DNA from: Angiostrongylus vasorum | Lineage: Eukaryota > Nematoda > Chromadorea > Rhabditida > Metastrongylidae | Length of the DNA: 64,000 nt | NCBI GenBank assembly: GCA_018806985.1 | Contig: JADANN010000256.1 | Span: 2,021,501-2,085,500 of the forward strand | Direction: 5' to 3' | In this document: positions 11,801-24,400 of the stretch, one piece after another | Layout: each line of letters begins with the position of its first letter | Numbering within the stretch: the first letter of the stretch is position 1 | Program-made: the position numbers and the translations under genes | Notes under the pieces: model-generated | What the model saw: the letters and a program-made list of their open reading frames with translations, nothing else | What the model was told of the DNA's origin: nothing | Database searches by the model: none

Positions 11801-14800
11801 AAATTGCGAAGTACTTCGAGATCCTAAACATCACCAAGAACCGCTGAGTGGAGCTGTAAAAGTCAGTCAGAAGTCAGTCAGTCAGTCATTTTCACCAGCT
11901 TCAATTTCAGTACCATTTTAACTAGCCTATAGCACGCGGTGTCGAGCGGGTTCTTCTGATGTGTTATATGCTGCCAAGTCGATAAGGAATCATCAAGGAC
12001 AGTAATTTAAGTAACATGTGTCGTGCACTGCTTAGCATTTAGCCAGACCCAGGAAGAGTTTTTTAAAAGAAGAAATAGAAGAATATCTCTATACCGTAAT
12101 GAAGTATTTCTACAACAAGATCTCTGTGGATACGTCTTTCCACAAGGCCACTTTAGAGAAAAGAGGGTATCGTGAAGAGGAAAGAACTTCATCTCAGCGA
12201 GATAGTTGGGTGCCTCATTGAAAGGAAACATTGTGTAAGTTTTAAGGCAGTGACAGTGTGGCAAAGTACCCATTTCCATCTTGCTAACGATCTAGATGCT
12301 CTAATAGAAACAGCGGGGTTATGAGAGAAACTACGTGTTGGGTCATTTGGACACTTTTGTGAAGATTCGTTCATCACAGTCTACATTCGCAAAGATCCTT
12401 TACAAGTCAAATTCACAAAGAAAGAACAGTACTCCTTTAAGTTAAACAGTGATGATCCTACTGAGTAGTTCAGCCTGTCTATCTTGTTCAGAAAGTCAAC
12501 ATCGTCAATAATTCGGGAGAAGCCTGCTCCATGAGAGGTATCAGACAACACTAGAAGATATTTAAACAGAGATGCGGTAGTAAAAAAAAACACTACTCAG
12601 CACAGTGATATAACTTTGTTATACGGCATACATTTACTTCCATAGAAAAACACAATACAATACAACAGCAGCCGACGTTTCGGCAGTATCGCCTTCTTCA
12701 GAGCCTGGAATCGAAAGTACTGAAAACCAAGTAACAAAAATATCCTGGTTCATTTCCTCTCTTCCCACCCTTCACACACAAAAAAGGGCGCTTGTGAGAA
12801 ACATGTTTCGAACAGCCACCTCTGTGTTCACAACCACAGAACTAAAGGAAGAATCGCGCGACTTGGCTCGGCAAATAGCGATCTCCAATGGCTACGAAAT
12901 AGTTATTGCACGAGATACGTTTGGAAGGAGAGCGACGCGCACAAGCGAAACACTTGGCCAAAAGAAAGTCCCGTTTATGTTGCCCTTTCTTAGCGATGAA
13001 ATAAGCGTAGCTATCGTAGCTACTGAACGATGCTTAGGAAGAGCAGGTCTAGAGGAATCGCTAGCGGTAGTTGAAATAGCACCGGCTACCCTACGACGTC
13101 AGTTAGTTCGTAACTGCCTGTATGACCGTCTATGTGGAACAACAAATTGCGTAATTTGCCCTTACGGCAGGAACGGCGATTGCATGAGTTCAGGTACGAT
13201 ATACCTGATCTCCTGTAGCACTTGCGGAGACGAATATATCGGCGAAACGGGCAGACCTTTATGTATCCGCATAAAAGAACACCTAGATGGCAAACGAAAA
13301 CTAAGACAAAGTACCCCACTAGGCACGCATAGGATACAAAAGCATAGCGGAGACGATTTTTGAAGTAAAAGTCAATATCCTTGCACAGGAGACTAAAACA
13401 CCACACCAGCGCGAAAAACTTCTTGAGGCTTTTTGGACAAATGCCAAAAAACCCTACAGTGAGTAGCAGGGATGAATCTCCAGAGGTCATACGCGACCTG
13501 ACCCCGTATGTTCGCATCAATTTCTGATGTGGGATTGTGCAGTCATCAACCTTATGCGACTATAATCAGCTGTTCTCCTCATTGGAAGTCACGTAAAAAG
13601 CGGTGTTTTTCGAGAAGCTGTTGATCATGTAATTACCATAGTTTTTCTTCTTTTTGTAAGTGTTATTGAGGCGTTTGGCCTGGTAAATTGTACATCAGCA
13701 TACCCTTCCACGCTCTGAAGAAGGCGGTACTGCCGAAACGTCAGCTACTGTTGTATTGTATTGTTTTTTTTATGAAAGTAAATGTATGCTGTATAACAAC
13801 CTCGCGATTGGTGAGCAAGAAAACGACGCATTCAGATTCCAATGCCGAGGTTAATGGAAAGTCGATCCTGGGAACAGTGATATAACTTTAATAGGAATTC
13901 TAAGAAGTGCAGATTTCTATACATACTTCTACTAATAGTAGTCATATGACTGTCTACGCCCCGTCGGACAGCTATTGGATTTCATAAAGATGATTTCATA
14001 TACATAAAAACCACTAAATGATTCCTGCAAATATTTCAACGCTACCACTTATGCGCCTCGCTTTTTCGACAACGGGTATATTTTTTCCTGAAAAGAAATG
14101 GTGATTTAGGATTGTACGAGAAAGATGAATCACACGAGTTCGCTGTCATTTTCGCCGCTATGGGAATTAATATGGAGACGGCAAGACTTTTTGTGCAGGA
14201 GTTCGAGGAAAGAGGTGAGCACAACTGTTTCGGAAGTGTTACCAAAGAAGAGTGCACCTAATTTGAACAAAGGATGATAAGTAAAGCATAAAGCTCTCGG
14301 CGTTGATCAATCCGTGAGAGATGCGCATGCATTCGACTTCATTAAATATCGTTGGAGGTGAATGAATGCATACCTGGCCTTTACCATGATTCGCGGTAGC
14401 CAACCGATATATCGAGCCAGTTCTGCTATTCTCCCAGACGAGTTTGGTAACAATTTGCAGACCCCGGAGGGATGAATGGCTGGTCGTGGGCGCCGGGATC
14501 GATTCCACGTGTGTGTCGCAGTGGCGCCTCCAAGCATTGCACTACACGCGCTCGTCAATTTAAACAAAGTCGTATTAAAGTGCTATGAAGTGATTTCAGG
14601 GATTTTTGCAGCAGGAAGAATACCCTCGTTACCATTTGATGATGGTTCAAAATGTTCTAATGTCGTTAGGAACTCTAATTAGGAACTTTTCTTTTGAAAC
14701 TTTTCCAGCCGGTTTCAAGATAATGGATCCTTACCTGGATATTGCGTTACATAATGTGGTTCACTTCAGGCGATATGCAGAATATTTGCATGTATCTTAA

Positions 14801-15417
14801 CACTGCAGCCGATCCGACAATTGAGCGAGTGCTAACCCCACGCATGGCTTTGACGGCGGCGGAATTTTTTGCATACCAATGCGGACGTCACGTAGTGGTC
14901 GTGATGACTGACATGACCGCTTACGCTGAAGCACTGCGAGAGGCAAGTCATAGGGAACTGTTAGACGACATGGGTATGCTTTTTGTTAAAAAAACAAGCC
15001 AAGCGTTTCCCAGTGTTAGTCGAAAGGCTGACTGCCAACGCTGCTAATACAAAGACACTCTGTACCACTAAGTTGTAGAAATTTCTTTAACAATTTGTCC
15101 TAGGCTTCGCACAGTGTTCGCAACTCATTTCAGTATTGCAAAACTGCGAAACCTCGAGAACATGTAGAGCATTTACCACCAGAGAGAGAAGGCTGAGCAT
15201 GTCACAAAAGCTGCGATGCAGTGGCCCTACTAACCAGATGGACCTAGGAGAGAAATTCCTGGTTTACTGATCTGGTTGACTTACACCCTTTCGTATGCAG
15301 TCGTCATATTAATTCAAGAATGAATGCATCCTATTAGGTTAGTGGAATCGGCTAAGAGAAAGCTTCCAACTAAGTGACTGAGCAGTACATTGGAGACGGT
15401 TCGACCTGGTATCTCAC

Positions 15418-15460
<43 letters not shown>

Positions 15461-18400
15461 TATGTATGTACATATATATGTAAATATATATATATATATA
15501 TACATATATATACATGCATACATGCACACACAGAATCTTACATTAAGTGCGTGATAAATGTGGATGAAGTGCTCAATCAGACTGTCGGAAAAAAATTACC
15601 TCTCCAGATGAGCATCGTTTACAAAATGGGGAAGAACTTATTCTTAGAATACACGATAATGGAGAATCAAGAGAAGCTGATGTTTTCGCACCAGGAGCTT
15701 GGTATAAACATCTGTCCTTTAATAATAAACGACCAAAGTCGGTCATTTATAGTGAAGAGGGCAGTAGCGGTTTTGCCAACATTCTTCATCCTGCTTTAAT
15801 ATCTATACTGTTTGAGCACGACAGAGTTAAGAAGCTTTAACTTCTAAAACGATACGGTGTATGGAAGCACACTGAATAGCGCATACTCTGTGTTCCTGCG
15901 TTAGAACACCTTACCACCCTCCTCACTAGGAACAGTACCGTTACTTGGACCATCATACTCATGCGAAAACTAGTTCTTTGGAAATTACATGTAGTAGAAG
16001 ACTCTCTCGAAGACAGTGGTATAGTAGATTTTCTTCTCTTGTCCAAGTGACAAGATTTTCTCAGACGATGCTTGATGAATCATCTGCGTTGGAGAGGCTA
16101 CCGATTGAATACAGGTGTTATAGCTAGGAATCATGTAGGAAAAGTAGTAGCTAGAAGAATTCAGATGAGCCCGATTTGTACCAACTGCTCTGTACCCATC
16201 AAAATCCAGGCACGTGTTGAAATTAATCCACTCCATTTGTTATCTGAACGTAGCAAATTCACCGTTTCGTAAGGAGGGGTTCTAGTAGATGATATGAATC
16301 ACCTTCGCTCCAATAGTTTCTCACAATGGCTGCGGCATGCTACTGAGTATCCCACTGCGATGTAAAGCGGAACGTTTAAGAAAAAGTTCGAATTTTTTTT
16401 GCCCATCTAGATGTCCAGCTAAGAGTAAGCCAATACCGGGAATCACAGCCGTACTGGTATTATCAAAATAATGCAAGGTGGCAAATCTCTCCCTGATCAT
16501 GTGTAGATGATTGACTGTGGTGGTGAAAACTTCAGGAGAACTTCGGATAGGCCGACTTCGTAATTCCAGAGAAACCAAAATTGCTCAGCCAGTAAAACTC
16601 CAACCTCAGTACACTACGCATTGAGAGCTCCCTCCAATGACGTGCGAATTTCCCATCTAGTCACCTTAAACGAAGCCCTATCACCGCGCTTGCTCATTCT
16701 TCCTCTCCCTAACTTGCGCGTCAAAAGAAAACCACTGTCATCAACTGCTACTCTAACTTGCACAGCTGATGAGAGCAAACTGGACGCATTTTGCAACCAG
16801 TTGAAGGAAGTAGTTCGCAACGAGAATTCAGAACTCCTATAAATTCGTTGTTAGATACTTCAATGCCACAACAAGATAGACCGATGAAAATGAATACGGG
16901 ATGGAAAAAATTTGGGAAAGGAGATTGAAATGGGAATGGAAATCGTCTAGAAGGTCTCCTCTGTCCAACACTTCTCTTTCACAGGAATTCGTTTTTCGAG
17001 AAAGAAGAAAATGGAATGGATATGGGAACCTCCTAACCGCACGATTCAAACAGAGATCGACCTTATTTTCACGAAAAAGAAAACAGTGCATGTTTGACCA
17101 TCTTAGTGGTGCCTAGATTCAGTACTGGAACCGGTCACCTCCTTCTCCGTACGAGGATTCCATTCAGGCATAAGTTGGAAAAGAACTGTCATCGTACAAG
17201 AAAATCAAAGCAAATCGTGTAAAACGACGATGTTCTCAATAAAATCCTTTCCTCATATGATTGGGAGATAAAAAAAGACTCGACCTTGATGATGAATACA
17301 AGCTGCTTGTCGGAGGACTCAAAAACTTGTGCCAAGCTCAACTCACGTCCTCAAACAAAAAGTTCATAGCGAATCTCCATTACCGTTAAGGAGCTGCTCG
17401 AAAAGCGAAAAAAACTAAAACTTGATCCTACTGCAACACACCTAATACGGATGGTAATAAATGCTAGCTGTAGAAGATCTTTGCAGGAGGATTTACATCG
17501 GTATAGGCAAAAAAAAACTTATTAGAAGCTGCTCAAAAACGATCTGGTCTGAAAGAGTACCGTCAGGATCCTGGCGACTATAATGTTCCCCTATCCACCC
17601 TGATGAACGAGAATTAGGCTACCACGACAACCCGTCATAATGTGGAATTTACAACAGAAAGGTTCTAAACTAATCTTCTGCGTTCCACAATCCCAGCTGC
17701 AAAAAAACCACCCGCGATTCTGCCCTCCAAAGTTCGAGTGCGATAGAGAGCACGAAGAGAGGCACAGCTCCAGGAATCGATAATATCACTGCCGATTTCC
17801 TTAGAGCTGGAGGCTACAAATCACATGTACCTCTCTCAACCTAGATGACATCTTACTTTAGAAAGAGAAAATCTGAGACCAGTGGAGGAGCTCGCGCACG
17901 ATTCGAGTGCGATAGAGAACACGCAGAGAGGCACAGCTTCAGGAATCGATAATATCACTGCCGATTTCTTTAGAGCTGGAGGCTACAAATCACATGTACC
18001 TCTCTCAACCTAGATGACATCTTACTTTAAGAAGAGAAAATCTGAGACCAGTGGAGGAGCTCGCGCACGATCATCATACACGAGAATGGTGACCGAAGCA
18101 ATCTTCGTCATTACCGTCGAATATGCATGTCAAATGTACTCTACAAGCTACTTACAAAGATTATCCTTTTGCGCACATCGAAGACCTTAAACGAAGCACA
18201 ACCAGTTGAAGAAGCAGGATTCCGACAGGGATTCTGCTGTGTGGACCACATCCAAACTATGTCCCCGTCATAGAGATCTGTTAAATCCGCCAAGCCCTCT
18301 TTGTTTTAGCCTTTATCGACTACGGAAAGACATTTGACAGCGTCGAGAATGATGCAGTTCTTTTAACGCTCGTCGACCAAGGATTGGACCCGTCCTACAC

Positions 18401-21400
18401 ATAAAAAACTGGCTGACTGCTATAGAAGTAAAATATAGCTTCTTGATCGACCTGTTACCATTCATGTAGGAAACGGGGTGCGACATGCGACACCACCTCA
18501 CCAAAGCCTGTTGCGACCGCTTTGCAGTGGATAACGAAGCCGCTCTACTTGGACGAGAAGGGCATACGCATCAGTGGAATGTCCCTTGTCAGATCTTCGT
18601 CTTGTTGATGACGCTGTCATCTTTCGACTATTGTTGAAGCAGAGACCGTGATCTATGAGATCAACGAAGCGGAAAAAAAGTATTTAACTGCGCATAAATA
18701 GCAGGAACCCCAGCTTACGAAGAATCCTTGGTGCGAGAGCAAACGAATAAAACTATTAGGCATTGCAGGACCACCTCGTACGTGTACCTTTGATATTTAA
18801 CGAATATGAAAAAAACATCATGGTGGTTGGATTAGACAGAAGAAGGAAAGCAACATGGAGCGCATTCGGGCCTCTCAAGAAAGCCACTGACCAGTAACAG
18901 ATACAAGAATACACACCCACATTTTCTACTTAGCATTCTCCTAACACTCCGTTACCGATCATGGGCGTGGTCTGATACTTTAGCCACGTCAAGAACTCGA
19001 CGTGCCATTCACAGTGCCTTTGAAGGGTGTTTTCCGAAATTTAACCGCCACTCAAAACTCTTTCTGGATTACGCGGTGCAGATCTTCAAAATCTATCCCA
19101 TCTTTGAAATCCAGGAGAATACACATTGATTGAGAAGTACAGGTTAGCCGGTGATATAATAAGATGAACAGATGAGACACACGCGAATAGAACAGTGATG
19201 TGGACTCCAGGACAATGCAAGCGTCTTCTTGGACGACTACCCAGGTGAAGTGTTTCTGCGTTGCATCCACCGCGTGCATCTGCATCCACCGAAGTGGACA
19301 ATTTTAGGACTACGGAATGTATCTCGCTGAGGTCACCACGTTCGAAGCAGAGCATCACCATGGACGACGACTGCACGAGAAATTAGTGGGTGGAAGATTT
19401 GTTGGGGTCCGCATTAATCTTCAAGAGGGGCCATCCAAGTGTCCAGCTAAGCCTTGCTTATGGTCACTGTTTCTTTTAGTGACGTCAGCATATAACTGAT
19501 TGCTGTGAAAATGTCCTATGTTTTACAGAAGCTACAGTTTTCAATGGCAATCGAAATAGTGAATATGTGTAACTTTTTTCCCTAGTTCTTGCCGAGTGCA
19601 CAGAAATCACTTACAATCTCTTTGCTGCAGGTCCTATTACAAGTTTATGAATATAGTCCTAGTTTTAACCCATGAAGCAACTTGACCATTGACAACATTC
19701 GTTTTTCTAAAATACGAGTAAAATATTCGTCGCTTCTCCACTCTGCTTCTAGTAAATAGAATATTCGTGTCTTCTCATAGCACCATTCCAGCTTGATTCT
19801 ATTTTGTAAACGAATATTTTAAGTAGTCGATTGTTCAAAAGAATCGGCACTGTGACAAAACTTCTGTTTAAGTGAGTACCAACCTCGCTTCCTACTCTGC
19901 TGTTACATGTGTCAAGGAGCTCTTTGATATCATAAGCATGGTTTAGTGGCTATTTCTTCACGTTTTGGCTCCTTCTATAGAGAACTTCTCTCTGGAAAAG
20001 TTCTCTAACTATCTAAACAATAGTATTTGATGTCCATACCATGGCCGTCTCGCGGCCGCACACTAGTCGAGTGCGAAAGAAAGTCTTCAGAGCGGAATCT
20101 TACACTGGAGAGCGACGATGGCAGCGAAATACATTGCAGCAAAGCAGAGGAAATAACCGAGGCAGCAGAAGACTACCTAAAATTCAGAAGTCATATAGAA
20201 AGCTTTGAGTTTGCTGATTCTTCACAAAGAAGACAAGGCACCCCCAACAAGGGTACAAACGGACATCCAAGCAGTCGAAGTTCCCCCGAACTATAGCTAC
20301 AGCAACACGTCTCGAACTACTCACACTCCCAATACCAACTTTCATTGGTAACATATGGGAATGGAATAATTTCTGGGAGTTATTCAAAGCGAACATATAT
20401 TCCCAGAACATGTCAGAATCATATAAACTCAATTACTTGCTTAATTCGCTACAAGGGGAAGCACTCGATGCAGTGAAGAAATTTCAACTGACTAAGGAGA
20501 ACTATTCTTAAGCAGTTAAATTTCTCATCAAAAAAGTATGCAGACTCGGAAAAACTCACAATAACACTCATGGACGAACTTGACAATTGCCAGCTTCGTT
20601 CCACCACGGTGCATTGGCCGTTTAAAGCACCTAACAACAGCAAGTTTCGCATTTCAACTTCACTGCTACCACTTCAACTTGGTGCCGTTTTCGTGAGTTC
20701 ACAAATTTTAGTTCCACGAAAATCTTTTTTTTCCGCTTTAATTTACCATCACCAGCTCATTCCGAGTCCTAAAACGACGTATCACGCATTACACTAAAAA
20801 AGCTTGGGACCATACTGACGTGTCTCAAAGATGAGCAATTGGAAATGCTCAGCACGTCATCCGGTGGAGAGATAACAGAAACCTTCATATGTGACAGCAT
20901 TTACAGCCTAAATGAAGGAGTTCTCACCATCGAAGGAGCTATCACAAAGCTAAACGAAGCACTAATCGTTACAACTTCAATGATGTCGAACTTAATTTTC
21001 TCACCCAGTAACATAAAGTCTTCAGTGCAAATTCATGTGCACGTATGTGTGAGTAGAGACTGTTGACGTCCTCGTTCCAGATAGAGGCAACCCAGAGTGC
21101 CGCTGAGATTTTGGCAGCTCAGCCTATTCGTTTTGACCAACAAAACACTTTTGGGTAATCTTTTAATAACAGCGAAGAAAAGTACGCATGTTCATTTTGC
21201 GACAATATCCAAGCGTACCGAACTCCTTGGCAGCAATTGGTATCCACACAAGTAACTTTAGCTGCATTCTGTGCTAGTTGGCTAGTGGATTAGGGAGTTG
21301 GTCGGATTTGTCTTTTGTCCGCCAACTGTACGTGGAATGCTCGACTTTGTATGGATTCGCCACGCGGGACTTTTTTCCGTAACTGTCGGGGGAAAACCTC

Positions 21401-24400
21401 GAGTTTGGGTTATAACAGTTTATGGCAATAACAACGGCACAATAATAATATGTGATATGTAACGATATGTGGTTAGCTGGATATATACGAGCGAGATTGA
21501 AATGGGAACAAGTGATACAACTGAAGGAAGCTAGGCGGACACTAAAGTTGGAGCAGGAACTGAGGGACTGGATGAAGACCGAACAAACGCTGCGAACACT
21601 TGAAGACGAATGCCGATGGTTGCCTGTATTACTTCTGTAGTGGGCGGAGCTTTGCCAGAGGGAACTAAAGACAGTGCTGACCCAGGGTATGACACGGTAC
21701 ATACGGAGAAGTACATCAAATGAGGCGGTATGCCAGAGGCTTTTATCGAAACTACGTGTCGAAACGGTATAAAAACTTATACCTTATGAATGGATAGATT
21801 TAAGATAGTCATAAGTAAATAGTTAGTATAGGACACATGTGATATTGTAGAGAATAGGAACTATTTAAGGAATAGTTACCATACTCCCCGCCTCGATTAG
21901 GATTATGGCACAATGTGTCGATTTGAGCTTAACAACAGAATTCTACAACATGCAATAATTGGGAGAAGTGTACATAGAGTATTCTATGAAAGAAAAGAAA
22001 GCTCATTGGGAAGTAAAGAAAATGCCTGCAACTGGGATAGAAGTGTGAGCAATAAGGACTAAGTTGTCGATGAGCGCTATTCTTGAGAACCTTTTCTCGA
22101 TTTTTGGTTTTCTCTAGGTGATGAATCGTGTTCCATTTTGGGAGTAAGTACCGTTGTGCTGGCGCATGTTCTTGGTCGGAGGTTGTAGCGGTGTGTTAAG
22201 TTTTGCTCTGCTTCTTTTGAGTCTTCATTTGGAGGACTCTTTATGTTTCCTCCTGTATCTGGTGCTTGTTCTTCTGCTTCTCCTATTTCTAGCGAGATTA
22301 AAAGGTTAACAGGTCTTCGAATGATTTTTTTGGTTTGGTAATCTGACCTCCGCTTCTCTGATTGCTCCACTTTCTGATTGTTGCAATTTGATTATGCGGC
22401 CCGTTTTCCGTGTGTTCCGAGCTTGAACTGGCTTATGAATTAAGGCCACTGTATCCATGGTTGGAATGCGTGGTGTGCCTCTTTTGTTATTGATGTTGAT
22501 TTTGTGCGATTCTCGAAGAGTCTTGAGATACTGCTGGCTCCAGATGGCCCAGTACTGTTCTATTAACTTGTGAGTAGAGAGTAGGGCCAGTTTGGCTTCT
22601 TGCATTGTGCGGCGTTTACTCTCTTCTTCTGATGGGATGTAGTCGTTGTCATTGTGATGTTCTCTAAGGGATTCAAACGGGTATGTGATTATTATGTCAC
22701 GTTGAATAAAGTCGGTAGGTCGCAGTAGTTCTTTCTGGGAGGGATGTAAAGTGAACATGTTGATGATTGCGGACTAATACTTTACGTGCGGTTTTATACT
22801 CTGGTGCCTTAACGTAAGGTTCTGATGATGTTGCATTGAGTTCTGGAACGGTCTGACAAATTCGTTCTCTCAACTTTGGTCGTAGCTTTGATTTGCTCTT
22901 TGCTTTACTTTGCTTATGAACCTAAGTACATAGGCTATTGTTCGCTGAGCCGATAAAAAGTTTGTTATGTTGTTCCCAATTCACTAGCTCCACTTCGAAA
23001 GTTCCGACAGTGAGTATGGTGGTGTAATTCTCGGGTTCGCTGTTATTGGGCGTTAGCGTGAAAAGACTGGCCTTGTGGTGGTTTAATGTATGCCATAACA
23101 AATCTTACTTTCACCTGGCCTTGTGGTGACCTAAGTACATAAGCTATTGTATCGGCTGAGCGATACAATAGCCTATGTTACTTAGGTTCATAAGCAACAG
23201 TAAAGCAAAGAGTTTAGGTTATGCATATACATTAAACCACCACAAGGCCAGTCTTTTCACGCTAACGCCCAATAACAGCGAACCCGAGAATTACACCACC
23301 ATACTCACTGTCGGAACTTTCGAAGTGGAGCTAGTGAATTGGGAACAACATAACAAACTTTTATCGGCTCAGCGAACAATAGCCTATGTACTTAGGTTCA
23401 TAAGCAAAGTAAAGCAAAGAGCAAATCAAAGCTACGACCAAAGTTGAGAGAACGAATTTGTCAGACCGTTCCAGAACTCAATGCAACATCATCAGAACCT
23501 TACGTTAAGGCACCAGAGTATAAAACCGCACGTAAAAGTATTAGTCCGCAATCATCAACATGTTCACTTTACATCCCTCCCAGAAAGAACTACTGCGACC
23601 TACCGACTTTATTCAACGTGACATAATAATCACATACCCGTTTGAATCCCTTAGAGAACATCACAATGACAACGACTACATCCCATCAGAAGAAGAGAGT
23701 AAACGCCGCACAATGCAAGAAGCCAAACTGGCCCTACTCTCTACTCACAAGTTAATAGAACAGTACTGGGCCATCTGGAGCCAGCAGTATCTCAAGACTC
23801 TTCGAGAATCGCACAAAATCAACATCAATAACAAAAGAGGCACACCACGCATTCCAACCATGGATACAGTGGCCTTAATTCATAAGCCAGTTCAAGCTCG
23901 GAACACACGGAAAACGGGCCGCATAATCAAATTGCAACAATCAGAAAGTGGAGCAATCAGAGAAGCGGAGGTCAGATTACCAAACCAAAAAATCATTCGA
24001 AGACCTGTTAACCTTTAATCTCGCTAGAAATAGGAGAAGCAGAAGAACAAGCACCAGATACAGGAGGAAACATAAAGAGTCCTCCAAATGAAGACTCAAA
24101 AGAAGCAGAGCAAAACTTAACACACCGCTACAACCTCCGACCAAGAACATGTGCCAGCACAACGGTACTTACTCCCAAAATGGAACACGATTCATCACCT
24201 AGAGAAAACCAAAAAATCGAGAAAAGGTTCTCAAGAATAGCGCTCATCGACAACTTAGTCCTTATTGCTCACACTTCTATCCCAGTTGCAGGCATTTTCT
24301 TTACTTCCCAATGAGCTTTCTTTTCTTTCATAGAATACTCTATGTACACTTCTCCCAATTATTGCATGTTGTAGAATTCTGTTGTTAAGCTCAAATCGAC

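Noticed and set aside
14943..15047. Continuation of exon 7 in the open frame to 15047, or a GT donor at 14973
   Set aside because: Residues after ALRE (ASHRELLDD) do not match the family, and joining from 14972 gives an early stop in exon 8.
15374..15799. 141-codon open frame across the AT repeat
   Set aside because: Half of it is Ile/Tyr translation of a microsatellite; the rest has no recognisable domain.
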